The translations under genes were made by a program, and so were the position numbers. From Actinomadura sp. KC06 (GTDB lineage Bacteria; Actinomycetota; Actinomycetes; Streptosporangiales; Streptosporangiaceae): a stretch of 46,193 nucleotides of DNA. Shown here one piece after another: positions 8,497-16,703 of the stretch (positions within the stretch are counted from its first letter, which is position 1; each line of letters opens with the position of its first letter). Below the pieces are notes generated by a model. It ran no database searches, was not told the origin of the DNA, and saw only the letters and a program-made list of their open reading frames with translations. The stretch is taken from the NCBI RefSeq assembly GCF_004348735.1, contig NZ_SMKT01000062.1, positions 1 through 46,193 of the forward strand. Direction: 5' to 3'.

Positions 8497-10892
8497 CAGA
8501 GCGGGATGGGCTGAGCGCGGTCGACCGGCCCGTGTTCACGGTGGAGCCCTGGTGCGTGCGGGAGCCGGAGCTGCGGCTCGACCGGCTGGCCCAGACCGAG
8601 TCGGTGTTCGCGCTGTCCAACGGGCATGTCGGGATGCGCGGAAACCTCGACGAGGGTGAGCCGCACGGGCTTCCTGGCACGTATCTGAACTCGTTCTACG
8701 AGCAGCGTCCGCTGCCGCACGCCGAGACGGCCTACGGGTACCCGGAGTCGGGCCAGACGGTCATCAACGTCACCAACGGCAAGGTGATCCGGCTGCTGGT
8801 GGACGACGAGCCGCTCGACGTCCGGTACGGCCGCGTCCTGCACCACGAGCGGAACCTGGACATGCGGGCGGGCACGCTGACCCGGCACGTGGAGTGGACG
8901 TCCCCGGCCGACAAGACGATCAAGGTGACGTCGGTCCGGATCGTGTCGCTGACGCAGCGGGCCGTCGCGGCGGTCTGCTACGAGGTCGAGCCGGTGGACG
9001 AGGCGGTCCGGGTGGTCGCGCAGTCTGAGCTGGTCGCCAACGAGGCGCTGCCCGGCGGCGGGAAGGACCCGCGCTCGTCCGCGATCCTGGAGAGCCCGCT
9101 GGTCAGCGAGGAGCACGTCGCCAACGGCACGAAGGTGCTGCTCCTGCACCGGACGCGGCAGAGCGGGCTGCGGATGGCGGCGGGCATGTCGCACGAGATC
9201 GAGGGCCCGGAGTCGATGGCGATCGACACCGAGAGCTCCAAGGACGTCGGCCGGCTGACGGTCGCGACGCGCCTGGAGCCGGGGCAGCGGCTGCGCATCG
9301 TCAAGTATCTCGCCTACGGGTGGTCGAGCCGGCGGTCCCGGCCGGCGCTGCACGACCAGGTGGTCGGGGCGCTGGCGGGCGCGCGGCAGACCGGCTGGGA
9401 CGGGCTGCTCGACGAGCAGCGCGCGTACCTGGACGAGTTCTGGGAGGGCGCGGACGTCGAGGTCGAGGGCGACGCGGAGATCCAGCAGGCGGTCAGGTTC
9501 GGGCTGTTCCACGTCCTGCAGGCGGGCGCCCGGGCGGAGCGCCGCATGATCCCGGCGAAGGGCCTGACCGGGCCGGGGTACGACGGCCACACGTTCTGGG
9601 ACACCGAGACGTTCGTCATGCCGGTGCTGACCTACACGTCGCCGGGCGCGGCGGCCGACGCGCTGGCGTGGCGGCACATGACGCTGCCGCTGGCCGTGGA
9701 GCGCGCCACGCAGCTCGGCCTGGACGGCGCGACGTTCCCGTGGCGGACGATCCGCGGCCACGAATGCTCGGGCTACTGGCCCGCGGGCACGGCCGCGTTC
9801 CACATCAACGCCGACATCTCGGACGCCGTCGTCCGGTACGTGGACGCGACGGAGGACGTCCAGTTCGAGCGGGAGATCGGCCTGGACATCCTGGTGCAGA
9901 CCGCCCGGCTGTGGCGGAGCCTCGGCCACCACGACGTCGGCGGCGTGTTCCGCATCGACGGCGTCACGGGCCCCGACGAGTACAGCGCCGTCGTGGACAA
10001 CAACATCTACACCAACCTCATGGCGCGCCGGAACCTGCAGGAGGCCGCGGAGATGGCGATGCGCCATCCGGACGTGGCCGACCGGCTGGGCGTGGACGCC
10101 GAAGAGGCCGCGTCGTGGCGGGACGCGGCGGCGGCGATGCTGATCCCGTACGACGACCGGCTGGGCGTCCACCCGCAGAGCGAGGGGTTCACCAACCACG
10201 CCCGCTGGGACTTCGCCGCGACCAAGCCCGACCACTATCCGCTGCTGCTGAACTTCCCGTACTTCGACCTGTACCGGAAGCAGGTCGTGAAGCAGGCCGA
10301 CCTCGTCCTGGCGCTGCACCTGTGCGGGGAGGCGTTCACGGAGGAGCAGAAGGTCCGCGACTTCGCCTACTACGAGGGGCTGACCGTCCGCGACTCCTCG
10401 CTCTCGGCGCAGACGCAGGCGGTCGTGGCGGCGGAGGTCGGGCAGCTGGAGCTCGCGCACGACTACCTCGGCGAGACCGCGCTGATGGACCTGCACGACC
10501 TGAACCGCAACACCCGCGACGGGCTGCACATCGCGTCGATGGCGGGGGCGTGGAGCGGGCTCGTCGCCGGGTTCGGCGGGATGCGCGCGGGCGGCGGGAG
10601 GCTGCGGTTCGCGCCGCGGCTGCCGGGCGGGATCAGCCGGCTGGCGTTCCGGATGCGGTACCGCGGCAGCCTGATCAAGGTCAACGTGACGGGTGAGGCC
10701 GCGTCCTACGAGTTGCTGGACGGCCCCGGCATCAAGCTGTGGCACCACGGCGAGCCGTTCACGCTCGGGGACGAGCCGGTCGAGCTGCCGATCGAGCAGA
10801 TCCAGCCGCGTCCGGCGCCGGCGCAGCCGTCCGGCCGGGAGCCGATGCCGCGCCGCATCGACCCGCACGGCCGCGACCTGCGCCGCCGCTGA
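8493..10892 (+). CDS. Glycoside hydrolase family 65 phosphorylase (trehalose/maltose/kojibiose type)
   Basis: 799 residues, GTG start overlapping the preceding stop. The N-terminal beta-sandwich (about 1-270) carries VFALSNGHVGMRGN; the (alpha/alpha)6 catalytic barrel follows with TFWDTETFVMPVL, the catalytic acid Glu in VTGPDEYSAVVDNNIYTN, and a C-terminal small domain (LPGGISRLAFRMRYRGSLIKV). GH65 enzymes are mostly inverting phosphorylases that split alpha-glucosides such as trehalose, maltose or kojibiose with phosphate to give beta-glucose 1-phosphate, matching the upstream mutase. The exact disaccharide cannot be read from the sequence, and a hydrolase is possible. The protein ends in a Pro/Arg-rich tail. 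It is cytoplasmic with no signal peptide. Confidence 0.92.
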   Translation: MTERDGLSAVDRPVFTVEPWCVREPELRLDRLAQTESVFALSNGHVGMRGNLDEGEPHGLPGTYLNSFYEQRPLPHAETAYGYPESGQTVINVTNGKVIRLLVDDEPLDVRYGRVLHHERNLDMRAGTLTRHVEWTSPADKTIKVTSVRIVSLTQRAVAAVCYEVEPVDEAVRVVAQSELVANEALPGGGKDPRSSAILESPLVSEEHVANGTKVLLLHRTRQSGLRMAAGMSHEIEGPESMAIDTESSKDVGRLTVATRLEPGQRLRIVKYLAYGWSSRRSRPALHDQVVGALAGARQTGWDGLLDEQRAYLDEFWEGADVEVEGDAEIQQAVRFGLFHVLQAGARAERRMIPAKGLTGPGYDGHTFWDTETFVMPVLTYTSPGAAADALAWRHMTLPLAVERATQLGLDGATFPWRTIRGHECSGYWPAGTAAFHINADISDAVVRYVDATEDVQFEREIGLDILVQTARLWRSLGHHDVGGVFRIDGVTGPDEYSAVVDNNIYTNLMARRNLQEAAEMAMRHPDVADRLGVDAEEAASWRDAAAAMLIPYDDRLGVHPQSEGFTNHARWDFAATKPDHYPLLLNFPYFDLYRKQVVKQADLVLALHLCGEAFTEEQKVRDFAYYEGLTVRDSSLSAQTQAVVAAEVGQLELAHDYLGETALMDLHDLNRNTRDGLHIASMAGAWSGLVAGFGGMRAGGGRLRFAPRLPGGISRLAFRMRYRGSLIKVNVTGEAASYELLDGPGIKLWHHGEPFTLGDEPVELPIEQIQPRPAPAQPSGREPMPRRIDPHGRDLRRR

Positions 10893-10896
10893 CCGT

Positions 10897-11442
10897 TCAG
10901 TCGGAGGGGCACGGGTCGGCGTGGCAGGGGTTCGGCGCCTCGTGCGCGGGCCTCTCGTCCGTCGGCGGCGGTCCAGGCGACGTGCCGTGCCGGACGAGGA
11001 GCCGGCGCGGCCCGGGCCCCTCGTCGCCGAGCCGGTCGTAGGGGTTGGCGAGGGCGCACTTGTTGATCGAGAGGCAGCCGCAGCCGATGCAGTCGGTGAG
11101 GTCGTCGCGGAGCCGTTCGAGCTGGCGGATGCGGTCGTCGAGGACGCTCCGCCAGTTCTCCGACAGCCGCGCCCAGTCGTCCACCGTGGGGGTGCGCTCC
11201 TCCGGGAGGGTGCCGAGCGCGTCGCGGATGTCGCTGAGCGGGATGCCGACGCGCTGCGAGACCTTGATGAACGACACGCGGCGGAGCGTGTCGCGGGTGA
11301 AGCGCCGCTGGTTGCCCGCCGTGCGGCGGCTGCTGATCAGGCCCTTGGACTCGTAGAAGTGCAGCGCCGAGACGGCCACGCCGCTCCGCTCGGCGAGCTG
11401 CCCGACGGTCAGTTCGTGCAACCGGTGCTCAAGCCGCGTCAT
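10897..11442 (-). CDS. soxR: SoxR redox-sensing MerR-family regulator
   Basis: 181 residues. The MerR winged helix occupies residues 8-75 (LTVGQLAERSGVAVSALHFYESKGL), followed by a dimerisation helix and the [2Fe-2S] motif CIGCGCLSINKC (CX2CXCX5C) near residue 117. In actinomycetes SoxR senses redox-active small molecules rather than acting through SoxS. The C-terminal ~50 residues are a Pro-rich extension with two further Cys residues (NPCHADPC), longer than in enterobacterial SoxR. It converges on the GH65 gene with a gap of 4 bp and is not obviously linked to it in function. Confidence 0.95.
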   Translation of the reverse strand: MTRLEHRLHELTVGQLAERSGVAVSALHFYESKGLISSRRTAGNQRRFTRDTLRRVSFIKVSQRVGIPLSDIRDALGTLPEERTPTVDDWARLSENWRSVLDDRIRQLERLRDDLTDCIGCGCLSINKCALANPYDRLGDEGPGPRRLLVRHGTSPGPPPTDERPAHEAPNPCHADPCPSD

Positions 11443-11510
11443 GAGCGCATCCTATGCGACCTCAACCGCAGTCGAGGTTCCGGGGGCGCGGGGGGCGGCC
11501 GCAGCGCAGA

Positions 11511-11545
11511 GCGCCCGCCCGCCGAGGTCGTCGGCGGGCGGGCGC
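11511..11545 (-). terminator. Strong hairpin terminator of pckG
   Basis: A perfect 15-bp GC stem (11511-11525 with 11531-11545) closing a 5-base loop lies 24 bp after the pckG stop. It separates pckG from soxR, which is transcribed in the same direction further on. No T-run follows. Confidence 0.65.
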
Positions 11546-11569
11546 GCGGCGGCGAGCCGGTCCTGCGGG

Positions 11570-13387
11570 TCAGTGCTCCAGGCGGCGGACGAGGTCGTGG
11601 TACTCGTCCCACAGCGCCTTCGGCATGTGGTCACCGAACTTGTCGAAGTGCTCGGGGACGAGGGCGGCCTCCTGCTTCCACACCTCGGTGTCGACGGACA
11701 GCAGCGTGTCGAGGTCGGCGTGGTCCAGGGCGAGGCCCTCGGTGTCGAGCGCCTCCCGGGTCGGCAGGTGCCCGATCGGCGTCTTGACGGCGTCGGCCCG
11801 GCCGTTCAGCCGCTCCACGATCCACTTCAGGACGCGGCTGTTCTCGCCGAAGCCCGGCCAGATGAACTTGCCGTCGGCGTTCTTGCGGAACCAGTTGACG
11901 TAGTAGATCCGCGGCAGCTTCTCGGCGTCGGTGGCCTTGCCGATCTCCAGCCAGTGGCCGAAGTAGTCGCCCATGTTGTAGCCGCAGAACGGCAGCATGG
12001 CGAACGGGTCGCGGCGCAGCTCGCCGACCGTGCCCTCGGCGGCGGCGGTCTTCTCGGACGCGACGTTCGCGCCGAGGAACACGCCCTGCTGCCAGTCGAA
12101 CGACTCGGTGACGAGCGGCACGGCGGACGCGCGCCGCCCGCCGAACAGGATCGCGGAGATCGGGACGCCCTTCGGGTCCTCCCACTCGTCGGCGATGATC
12201 GGGCACTGCCCGGCCGGGGTGGTGAAGCGGGCGTTCGGGTGGGCCGCCGGGGTCTGCGACGCCGGGGTCCAGTCGTCGCCGCGCCAGTCGGTCAGATGCG
12301 CGGGCGGCTCGTCGGTGAGGCCCTCCCACCACACGTCGCCGTCGTCGGTGAGCGCGACGTTGGTGAAGATGCTGTTGCCCCACAGCGTCCTCACGGCGTT
12401 GGCGTTGGTGCTCTCGCCGGTGCCGGGCGCGACGCCGAAGAACCCGGCCTCGGGGTTGATCGCGTAGAGGCGGCCGTCGTCGCCGAACCGCATCCAGGCG
12501 ATGTCGTCGCCGATCGTCTCGACCTTCCAGCCGGGGATGGTCGGCTCCAGCATGGCGAGGTTCGTCTTGCCGCAGGCGGACGGGAACGCGGCGGCGACGT
12601 AGCGGGTCTCACCCTCCGGCGGCGTGAGCTTCAGGATGAGCATGTGCTCGGCCAGCCAGCCCTCGTCGCGCGCCATCGTGGACGCGATCCGCAGCGCGTA
12701 GCACTTCTTGCCGAGCAGCGCGTTGCCGCCGTACCCGGACCCGTACGACCAGATCTCCCGCGTCTCGGGGAAGTGCGTGATGTATTTGGTGGAGTTGCAC
12801 GGCCATTTGACGTCCGCTTGACCCGGCTCCAGCGGGGCGCCGACGGAGTGGACGGCCTTGACGAACGAGCCGCGCTCCTCGATGAGCCGCAGCGCGGGGG
12901 TCCCCATCCGCGTCATGATCCGCATGGACACCGCGACGTAGGCGGAGTCGGTGATCTCGACGCCGAGCTGCGAGATCTTGCCGCCGAGGGGGCCCATGCA
13001 GAACGGCACCACGTACATGGTGCGGCCCTTCATGCAGCCGTCGAAGAGGCCGCCGAGGGTCTCGCGCATCTCGTCCGGGGCGATCCAGTGGTTGGTGGGC
13101 CCGGCGTCCTCCTCCTTCTCGGAGCAGATGAACGTGCGGTCCTCGACGCGGGCGACGTCGGTCGGGTCGGACGCCGCGTAGAAGCTGTTGGGCCGTTTGG
13201 CCGGGTCGAGCCGCGTGAGCGTGCCCTGGTCGACGAGGACGCCGGTCAGGCGCTCCCATTCCTCGTCCGAGCCGTCGCACCACTCGACGCGGTCGGGCTT
13301 CGTCAGCTCGGCGATCCCGCGTACCCACTCAGTCAGTTCGGTGTGGCCGGTAGGGGCCTGGTCGGCCCCGGGGACCTGGATGGACAC
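11570..13387 (-). CDS. pckG: Phosphoenolpyruvate carboxykinase (GTP)
   Basis: 605 residues from GTG 13387, chosen because AAGGAG lies 6 bases upstream; an ATG at 13423 would add residues without a good site. It catalyses oxaloacetate + GTP to PEP + CO2 + GDP, the first committed step of gluconeogenesis. The GTP-class P-loop FPSACGKTNLAM (about residue 270, with its reactive Cys), the metal-binding IGDDIAWM and the ENPEAGFFGVAPGT-type loop (here INPEAGFFGVAPGT) are intact, and the length is typical. The upstream region carries two palindromes that suggest carbon-source control. Confidence 0.97.
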   Translation of the reverse strand: MSIQVPGADQAPTGHTELTEWVRGIAELTKPDRVEWCDGSDEEWERLTGVLVDQGTLTRLDPAKRPNSFYAASDPTDVARVEDRTFICSEKEEDAGPTNHWIAPDEMRETLGGLFDGCMKGRTMYVVPFCMGPLGGKISQLGVEITDSAYVAVSMRIMTRMGTPALRLIEERGSFVKAVHSVGAPLEPGQADVKWPCNSTKYITHFPETREIWSYGSGYGGNALLGKKCYALRIASTMARDEGWLAEHMLILKLTPPEGETRYVAAAFPSACGKTNLAMLEPTIPGWKVETIGDDIAWMRFGDDGRLYAINPEAGFFGVAPGTGESTNANAVRTLWGNSIFTNVALTDDGDVWWEGLTDEPPAHLTDWRGDDWTPASQTPAAHPNARFTTPAGQCPIIADEWEDPKGVPISAILFGGRRASAVPLVTESFDWQQGVFLGANVASEKTAAAEGTVGELRRDPFAMLPFCGYNMGDYFGHWLEIGKATDAEKLPRIYYVNWFRKNADGKFIWPGFGENSRVLKWIVERLNGRADAVKTPIGHLPTREALDTEGLALDHADLDTLLSVDTEVWKQEAALVPEHFDKFGDHMPKALWDEYHDLVRRLEH

Positions 13388-13451
13388 GGGCAACTCCTTC
13401 AGCTGTTCGCAGGATGTTTGCATGATGAACAAGACCCGCCGTTTTTGCCAT

Positions 13452-13465
13452 TTGGTCTGGACCAA
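13452..13465 (-). promoter_or_regulatory. DasR-like (dre-type) palindrome upstream of pckG
   Basis: TTGGTC-TG-GACCAA is a perfect 6-bp inverted repeat 65-78 bp upstream of the pckG start. With one flanking base on each side it matches 12 of 16 positions of the Streptomyces DasR consensus recalled as ACTGGTCTAGACCACT. DasR is a GntR repressor responding to amino-sugar phosphates. Assignment to DasR is inference; the palindrome itself is plain. Confidence 0.5.
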
Positions 13466-13498
13466 TCACGTCCGCATTTGGGCGTTCATGCCCGATTT

Positions 13499-13514
13499 TG
13501 TGATAGATATCACC
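13499..13514 (-). promoter_or_regulatory. CRP/GlxR-like palindrome upstream of pckG
   Basis: TGTGATAGATATCACC contains the perfect inverted repeat GTGATA-GA-TATCAC and fits the cAMP-receptor pattern TGTGA-N6-TCACA except at the last base. It lies about 112-127 bp upstream of the pckG start, a usual distance for activation of a gluconeogenic gene. The rest of 13388-13565 shows no gene. Confidence 0.5.
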
Positions 13515-13565
13515 GGTCTGCGGACAGGCCGGGCGGCGTGCCGGGAGCCGTCGGCAGGGAGCCCC

Positions 13566-14609
13566 TCAAGCTGGGTAAACGTGGGTTTCGGTGGCCTTCA
13601 CTGCCGCCCAGATCATGCTGCCCTCGGACAATTGAAGCTCCGCCACGGCGGCCGGAGTCACCTCCGCGACCGCGTCGAAAGGCGGCCCCGACAACCGCAC
13701 CCGGACGCGGTCCCCCTGCCGTTCGATCGCGGCGACGCGGGCCCGCCACAGGTTGCGGGGGCTGCCGTCGGGACGCGTCCGGTACAGCGCCACCGAGGAT
13801 GGCGAGAAGGCCAGGAAGACTTCACCTTCGAGGGAGTCGACCGTGTCGAGCGTCCCGGCGCCGTCCCCGACGGTGACCGTCCCGGCCTCGGCGCGGCCCC
13901 GGTACAGGTTCAGCCCGACCAGCCGCGCGACGTAGTCGGTGCGCGGACGGCGGGCGACCTCGGCGGGCGTCCCCTCCTGGACGAGCCGCCCGCCCTCGAT
14001 CACGACGAGGCGGTCGGCGAGGACCATCGCGTCCAGCGGGTCATGGGTGACGAGCACGGCCGCGCCCGCGAACCCGGCCAGGTGGCGGCGGAGCGCGGCG
14101 CGGACCTCCATCCGCGTGTGGACGTCGAGGGCGGCGAGCGGCTCGTCCAGCAGGAGCAGCCGGGGATCGACGGCCAGCGCGCGGGCGAGGGCGACCCGCT
14201 GCGCCTGCCCGCCCGACAGCGCCCGGGGCCGCGCGGACGCGAACTCCGCCAGGCCGACGCGGTCCAGCCACTCGGCGGCCCGGCGCCGGGCGGCGCGGCG
14301 CCCCGCGCCCCGGCAGCGCGGCCCGAACGCGACGTTCTCCAGCGCGCTGAGGTGCGGGAACAGCAGGTAGTCCTGGAAGACCATGCCGATGCCGCGCCGG
14401 TCGGGCGGCAGCGGGCGCAGGTCGGCGCCGTCCACCCGGATGTGCCCGCCCGCCATCGCGACCAGCCCGGCCAGGGCGCGCAGCGCGGTGCTCTTGCCCG
14501 CCCCGTTCGGGCCGAGCAGCGCCACCACCTCGCCGGGCGCGGCGGTGAGCGCGAGATCGAGGTCGAACGCGGCGCGCCGCACCACCAGCCGCGCCTCCAG
14601 CCCCGTCAT
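13566..14609 (-). CDS. modC: Molybdate ABC transporter ATP-binding protein
   Basis: 347 residues. Walker A GPNGAGKS (about residue 33), signature LSGGQAQRVALARA, Walker B LLLLDEPLAALD and the H-loop TH are present, followed by a C-terminal Mop/TOBE region (about 280-347) that binds oxyanion or regulates transport. The ATG at 14609 overlaps the modB stop in an ATGA. With modB and modA it forms a molybdate (or tungstate) importer that supplies molybdopterin enzymes. It is the last gene of the operon. Confidence 0.93.
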   Translation of the reverse strand: MTGLEARLVVRRAAFDLDLALTAAPGEVVALLGPNGAGKSTALRALAGLVAMAGGHIRVDGADLRPLPPDRRGIGMVFQDYLLFPHLSALENVAFGPRCRGAGRRAARRRAAEWLDRVGLAEFASARPRALSGGQAQRVALARALAVDPRLLLLDEPLAALDVHTRMEVRAALRRHLAGFAGAAVLVTHDPLDAMVLADRLVVIEGGRLVQEGTPAEVARRPRTDYVARLVGLNLYRGRAEAGTVTVGDGAGTLDTVDSLEGEVFLAFSPSSVALYRTRPDGSPRNLWRARVAAIERQGDRVRVRLSGPPFDAVAEVTPAAVAELQLSEGSMIWAAVKATETHVYPA

Positions 14610-15403
14610 GGGTTCACCCAGCGATCTCGCAGGGCCGCCAGCACGATCACCGACACCGCGAGCAGGACGAGGCTGAGCACGATCGCGGCCTGCGGGTCGG
14701 TCTCCAGCGCCAGGTAGACGGCCAGCGGCATCGTCTGCGTCCGGCCCGGGAAGTTCCCCGCGAACGTGATCGTCGCGCCGAACTCGCCGAGCGCCCGCGC
14801 CCAGCACAGCACGGCCCCGGCCGCGACGCCGGGCGCGACCAGCGGCAGCGTGACCCGGCGGAAGATCGTCCAGCGGCCGGCGCCGAGGGTGGCGGCGGCC
14901 TCCTCGTAGCGCAGGTCGGCGGCGCGCAGCGCGCCCTCGACGCTGATCACCAGGAACGGCATCGCCACGAACGTCTGGGCCAGGACGACCCCGGCCGTGG
15001 TGAACGGGAACGTGATCCCGAACGTGTCGTCCAGCCACCCGCCGATCAGCCCGCGCCGCCCGAGGACGAGCAGCAGCGCGACGCCGCCGACCACCGGCGG
15101 CAGCACCAGCGGCACGGTCACCAGGGCCCGGACGAGCCGGACGCCGCGGAACGGGACCCGCGCCAGCGTCCAGGCCAGCGGGACGCCGAGCAGCACGCAC
15201 AGGACGGTCGCGAACGTCGCGGTGACCAGCGACAGGCGCAGCGCGTCCAGCACCTGGTCCTGCATGAGGCGGGTGCCGAGCGTCGACCACGGCGCGCGGA
15301 CGAGCAGCCCGGCGAGCGGCAGCACCAGGAAGGCGAGCCCGGCCAGCGCGGGCGCCAGCAGGATCCACGGGGGGCGCCCGACCAGCCTGTCGGCGTCCTT
15401 CAC
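14606..15403 (-). CDS. modB: Molybdate ABC transporter permease
   Basis: 265 residues with GTG start overlapping the modA stop by 4 bp. Six hydrophobic segments are visible, beginning WILLAPALAGLAFLVLPLAG, and the EAA-type cytoplasmic loop that contacts ModC is RYEEAAATLGAGRWTIFRRVTLPL. It forms the membrane channel of the ModABC importer. Its length and topology are typical for the family. Confidence 0.93.
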   Translation of the reverse strand: MKDADRLVGRPPWILLAPALAGLAFLVLPLAGLLVRAPWSTLGTRLMQDQVLDALRLSLVTATFATVLCVLLGVPLAWTLARVPFRGVRLVRALVTVPLVLPPVVGGVALLLVLGRRGLIGGWLDDTFGITFPFTTAGVVLAQTFVAMPFLVISVEGALRAADLRYEEAAATLGAGRWTIFRRVTLPLVAPGVAAGAVLCWARALGEFGATITFAGNFPGRTQTMPLAVYLALETDPQAAIVLSLVLLAVSVIVLAALRDRWVNP

Positions 15404-16194
15404 GACGCCTCGAAACCGGCCCGGCTCAGTACCGTCCTGCCCTGCGGCCCCAGCACGAGCCGGATGAACTCCTTCGCGAGCGCGGCCTGCGGGGCCCCGG
15501 CCACCTCAACGATCGGGTAGTCGTTGACGGCCTGCGCCGCCTGCGGGAACTCGATGCCCGTGACCTTGCCGCCCGCCGCCTTGACGTCGGTGCGGTAGAC
15601 GAGCCCGGCGTCAGCCTCACCGAGGCCGACCTTGGTGAGGACGGCCTTGACGTCCTTCTCCCGCGACACCGGCTCGACCTCGGCCCTCGCCGCGCCGAGC
15701 GCCCTCGCGGCGGCGGCCCCGCACGGCACCTGAACCGCGCACAGCACGACCTTGAGCCCCGGTTTGGACAGGTCGCCCACCGTGGAGATCTTGCCGGGGT
15801 TGTCCTTGGGGACGGCGATGACCAGGCGGTTCCGGGTGAACACCTGCGGCGTCCCGGCGGCGTCGCCCGCGTCCGTCACCGTCTTCATCGTGGCGGGGCT
15901 CGCGGACGCGAACACGTCCGCCGGGGCGCCCTGCGTGATCTGCTGCGCGAGCGTCGAGCTGGCGCCGAAGTTGAACCTGACCTTCACACCGGGACGCGAC
16001 CCCTCGAACGTCCGGCCGAGCGAGGTGAAGGCGTCGGTGAGCGAGGCGGCGGCGAACACGGTCAGCGTTCCGTCGCCGGCGCTGCCGCCGCCCGTCCCGG
16101 AAGCGCCGTCGCCGACCTCGCCGCAGCCCGCGGCGCCTGCGCCCCCGCCCGCGACGAGCAGGGCGGCGGCCGTGATCGCGATCCACGTGCGCAC
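15400..16194 (-). CDS. modA: Molybdate-binding lipoprotein of the ABC transporter
   Basis: 264 residues from GTG 16194 with a GAGGAGG site overlapping the stop of the upstream regulator. A short signal peptide ends in the lipobox-like GAAGC (Cys about residue 24). The mature part shows the ModA hallmarks LTVFAAASLTDAF, FGASSTLAQQI and GAPADVFASA, whose Ser residues bind the oxyanion. It is anchored on the outer face and delivers molybdate to ModB. Tungstate is an alternative substrate. Confidence 0.93.
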   Translation of the reverse strand: MRTWIAITAAALLVAGGGAGAAGCGEVGDGASGTGGGSAGDGTLTVFAAASLTDAFTSLGRTFEGSRPGVKVRFNFGASSTLAQQITQGAPADVFASASPATMKTVTDAGDAAGTPQVFTRNRLVIAVPKDNPGKISTVGDLSKPGLKVVLCAVQVPCGAAAARALGAARAEVEPVSREKDVKAVLTKVGLGEADAGLVYRTDVKAAGGKVTGIEFPQAAQAVNDYPIVEVAGAPQAALAKEFIRLVLGPQGRTVLSRAGFEAS

Positions 16195-16203
16195 GGAGCC
16201 TCC

Positions 16204-16608
16204 TCAGTCCGGCAGCTCGACGATGACGTTGGTGGACTTCACGACCGCCTCGGCGACCACGCCCACACGCAGCCCGAGGTCGTCGGCGGCCTCGCGGCTC
16301 ATCAGCGACACCACCCGGAACGGCCCCGCCTGGATCTCCACCTGCGCCATGACCCCGTCGCGGACGACGTCGGTCACGATGCCCCGCATCCGGTTGCGCG
16401 CCGAGGAGAACCGCTCCCCCTGGCCGGACGGCGCTCCCCCGCCGCGCGCCTGGTCGCGCACGAACGAGGCGAGCTCGGCCCCGGGGACCAGCCGGTGCCC
16501 GTGCTCGTCCCTGGACGCCGGGAGCCGCCCGCCGTCCACCCAGCGCCGGACCGTGTCCGCGCTGACCCCGAGCAGCGCCGCCGCCTCACTGATCCTGAAC
16601 GTCGTCAC
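16204..16608 (-). CDS. HTH-Mop molybdate-responsive regulator
   Basis: 134 residues from GTG 16608; an ATG 17 codons earlier lies inside the apparent promoter. N-terminal residues 3-50 are a MerR/excisionase-type helix-turn-helix (FRISEAAALLGVSADTVRRWVDGGRLP). Residues 70-134 form a single Mop/TOBE molybdate-binding domain (RNRMRGIVTDVVRDGVMAQVEIQAGPFRVVSLMSREAADDLGL...VKSTNVIVEL). It probably senses molybdate and controls the mod operon, of which it is the first gene (9 bp before modA). This is a compact, non-ModE type found in actinobacteria. Confidence 0.88.
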   Translation of the reverse strand: MTTFRISEAAALLGVSADTVRRWVDGGRLPASRDEHGHRLVPGAELASFVRDQARGGGAPSGQGERFSSARNRMRGIVTDVVRDGVMAQVEIQAGPFRVVSLMSREAADDLGLRVGVVAEAVVKSTNVIVELPD

Positions 16609-16629
16609 ACGGCCAAGCCTAGCGACCCG

Positions 16630-16659
16630 CAGATACAAGGAGAAGAGCGAGCTTCTCAA
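16630..16659 (-). promoter_or_regulatory. Promoter of the mod operon with an internal palindrome
   Basis: On the minus strand TTGAGA (-35, 16659-16654) and TATCTG (-10, 16635-16630) are 18 bp apart, 22 bp before the regulator start. A perfect inverted repeat GAGAAG-N6-CTTCTC (16640-16657) lies in the spacer and touches the -35 box, the place expected for repressor binding. Autoregulation by the HTH-Mop protein is inference. Confidence 0.5.
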
Positions 16660-16703
16660 GGAGAATGCAAGTTGTTAGAGGCGATCACCATCGCAGGTGC
16701 GGG

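Noticed and set aside
13423..13465. Longer start for PEP carboxykinase
   Set aside because: It would place coding sequence over the DasR-like palindrome and lacks a ribosome-binding site, whereas GTG 13387 has AAGGAG at ideal spacing.
11441..13876. 811-codon open frame on the plus strand
   Set aside because: Antisense to pckG, which has full catalytic motifs; the plus-strand product is low-complexity.
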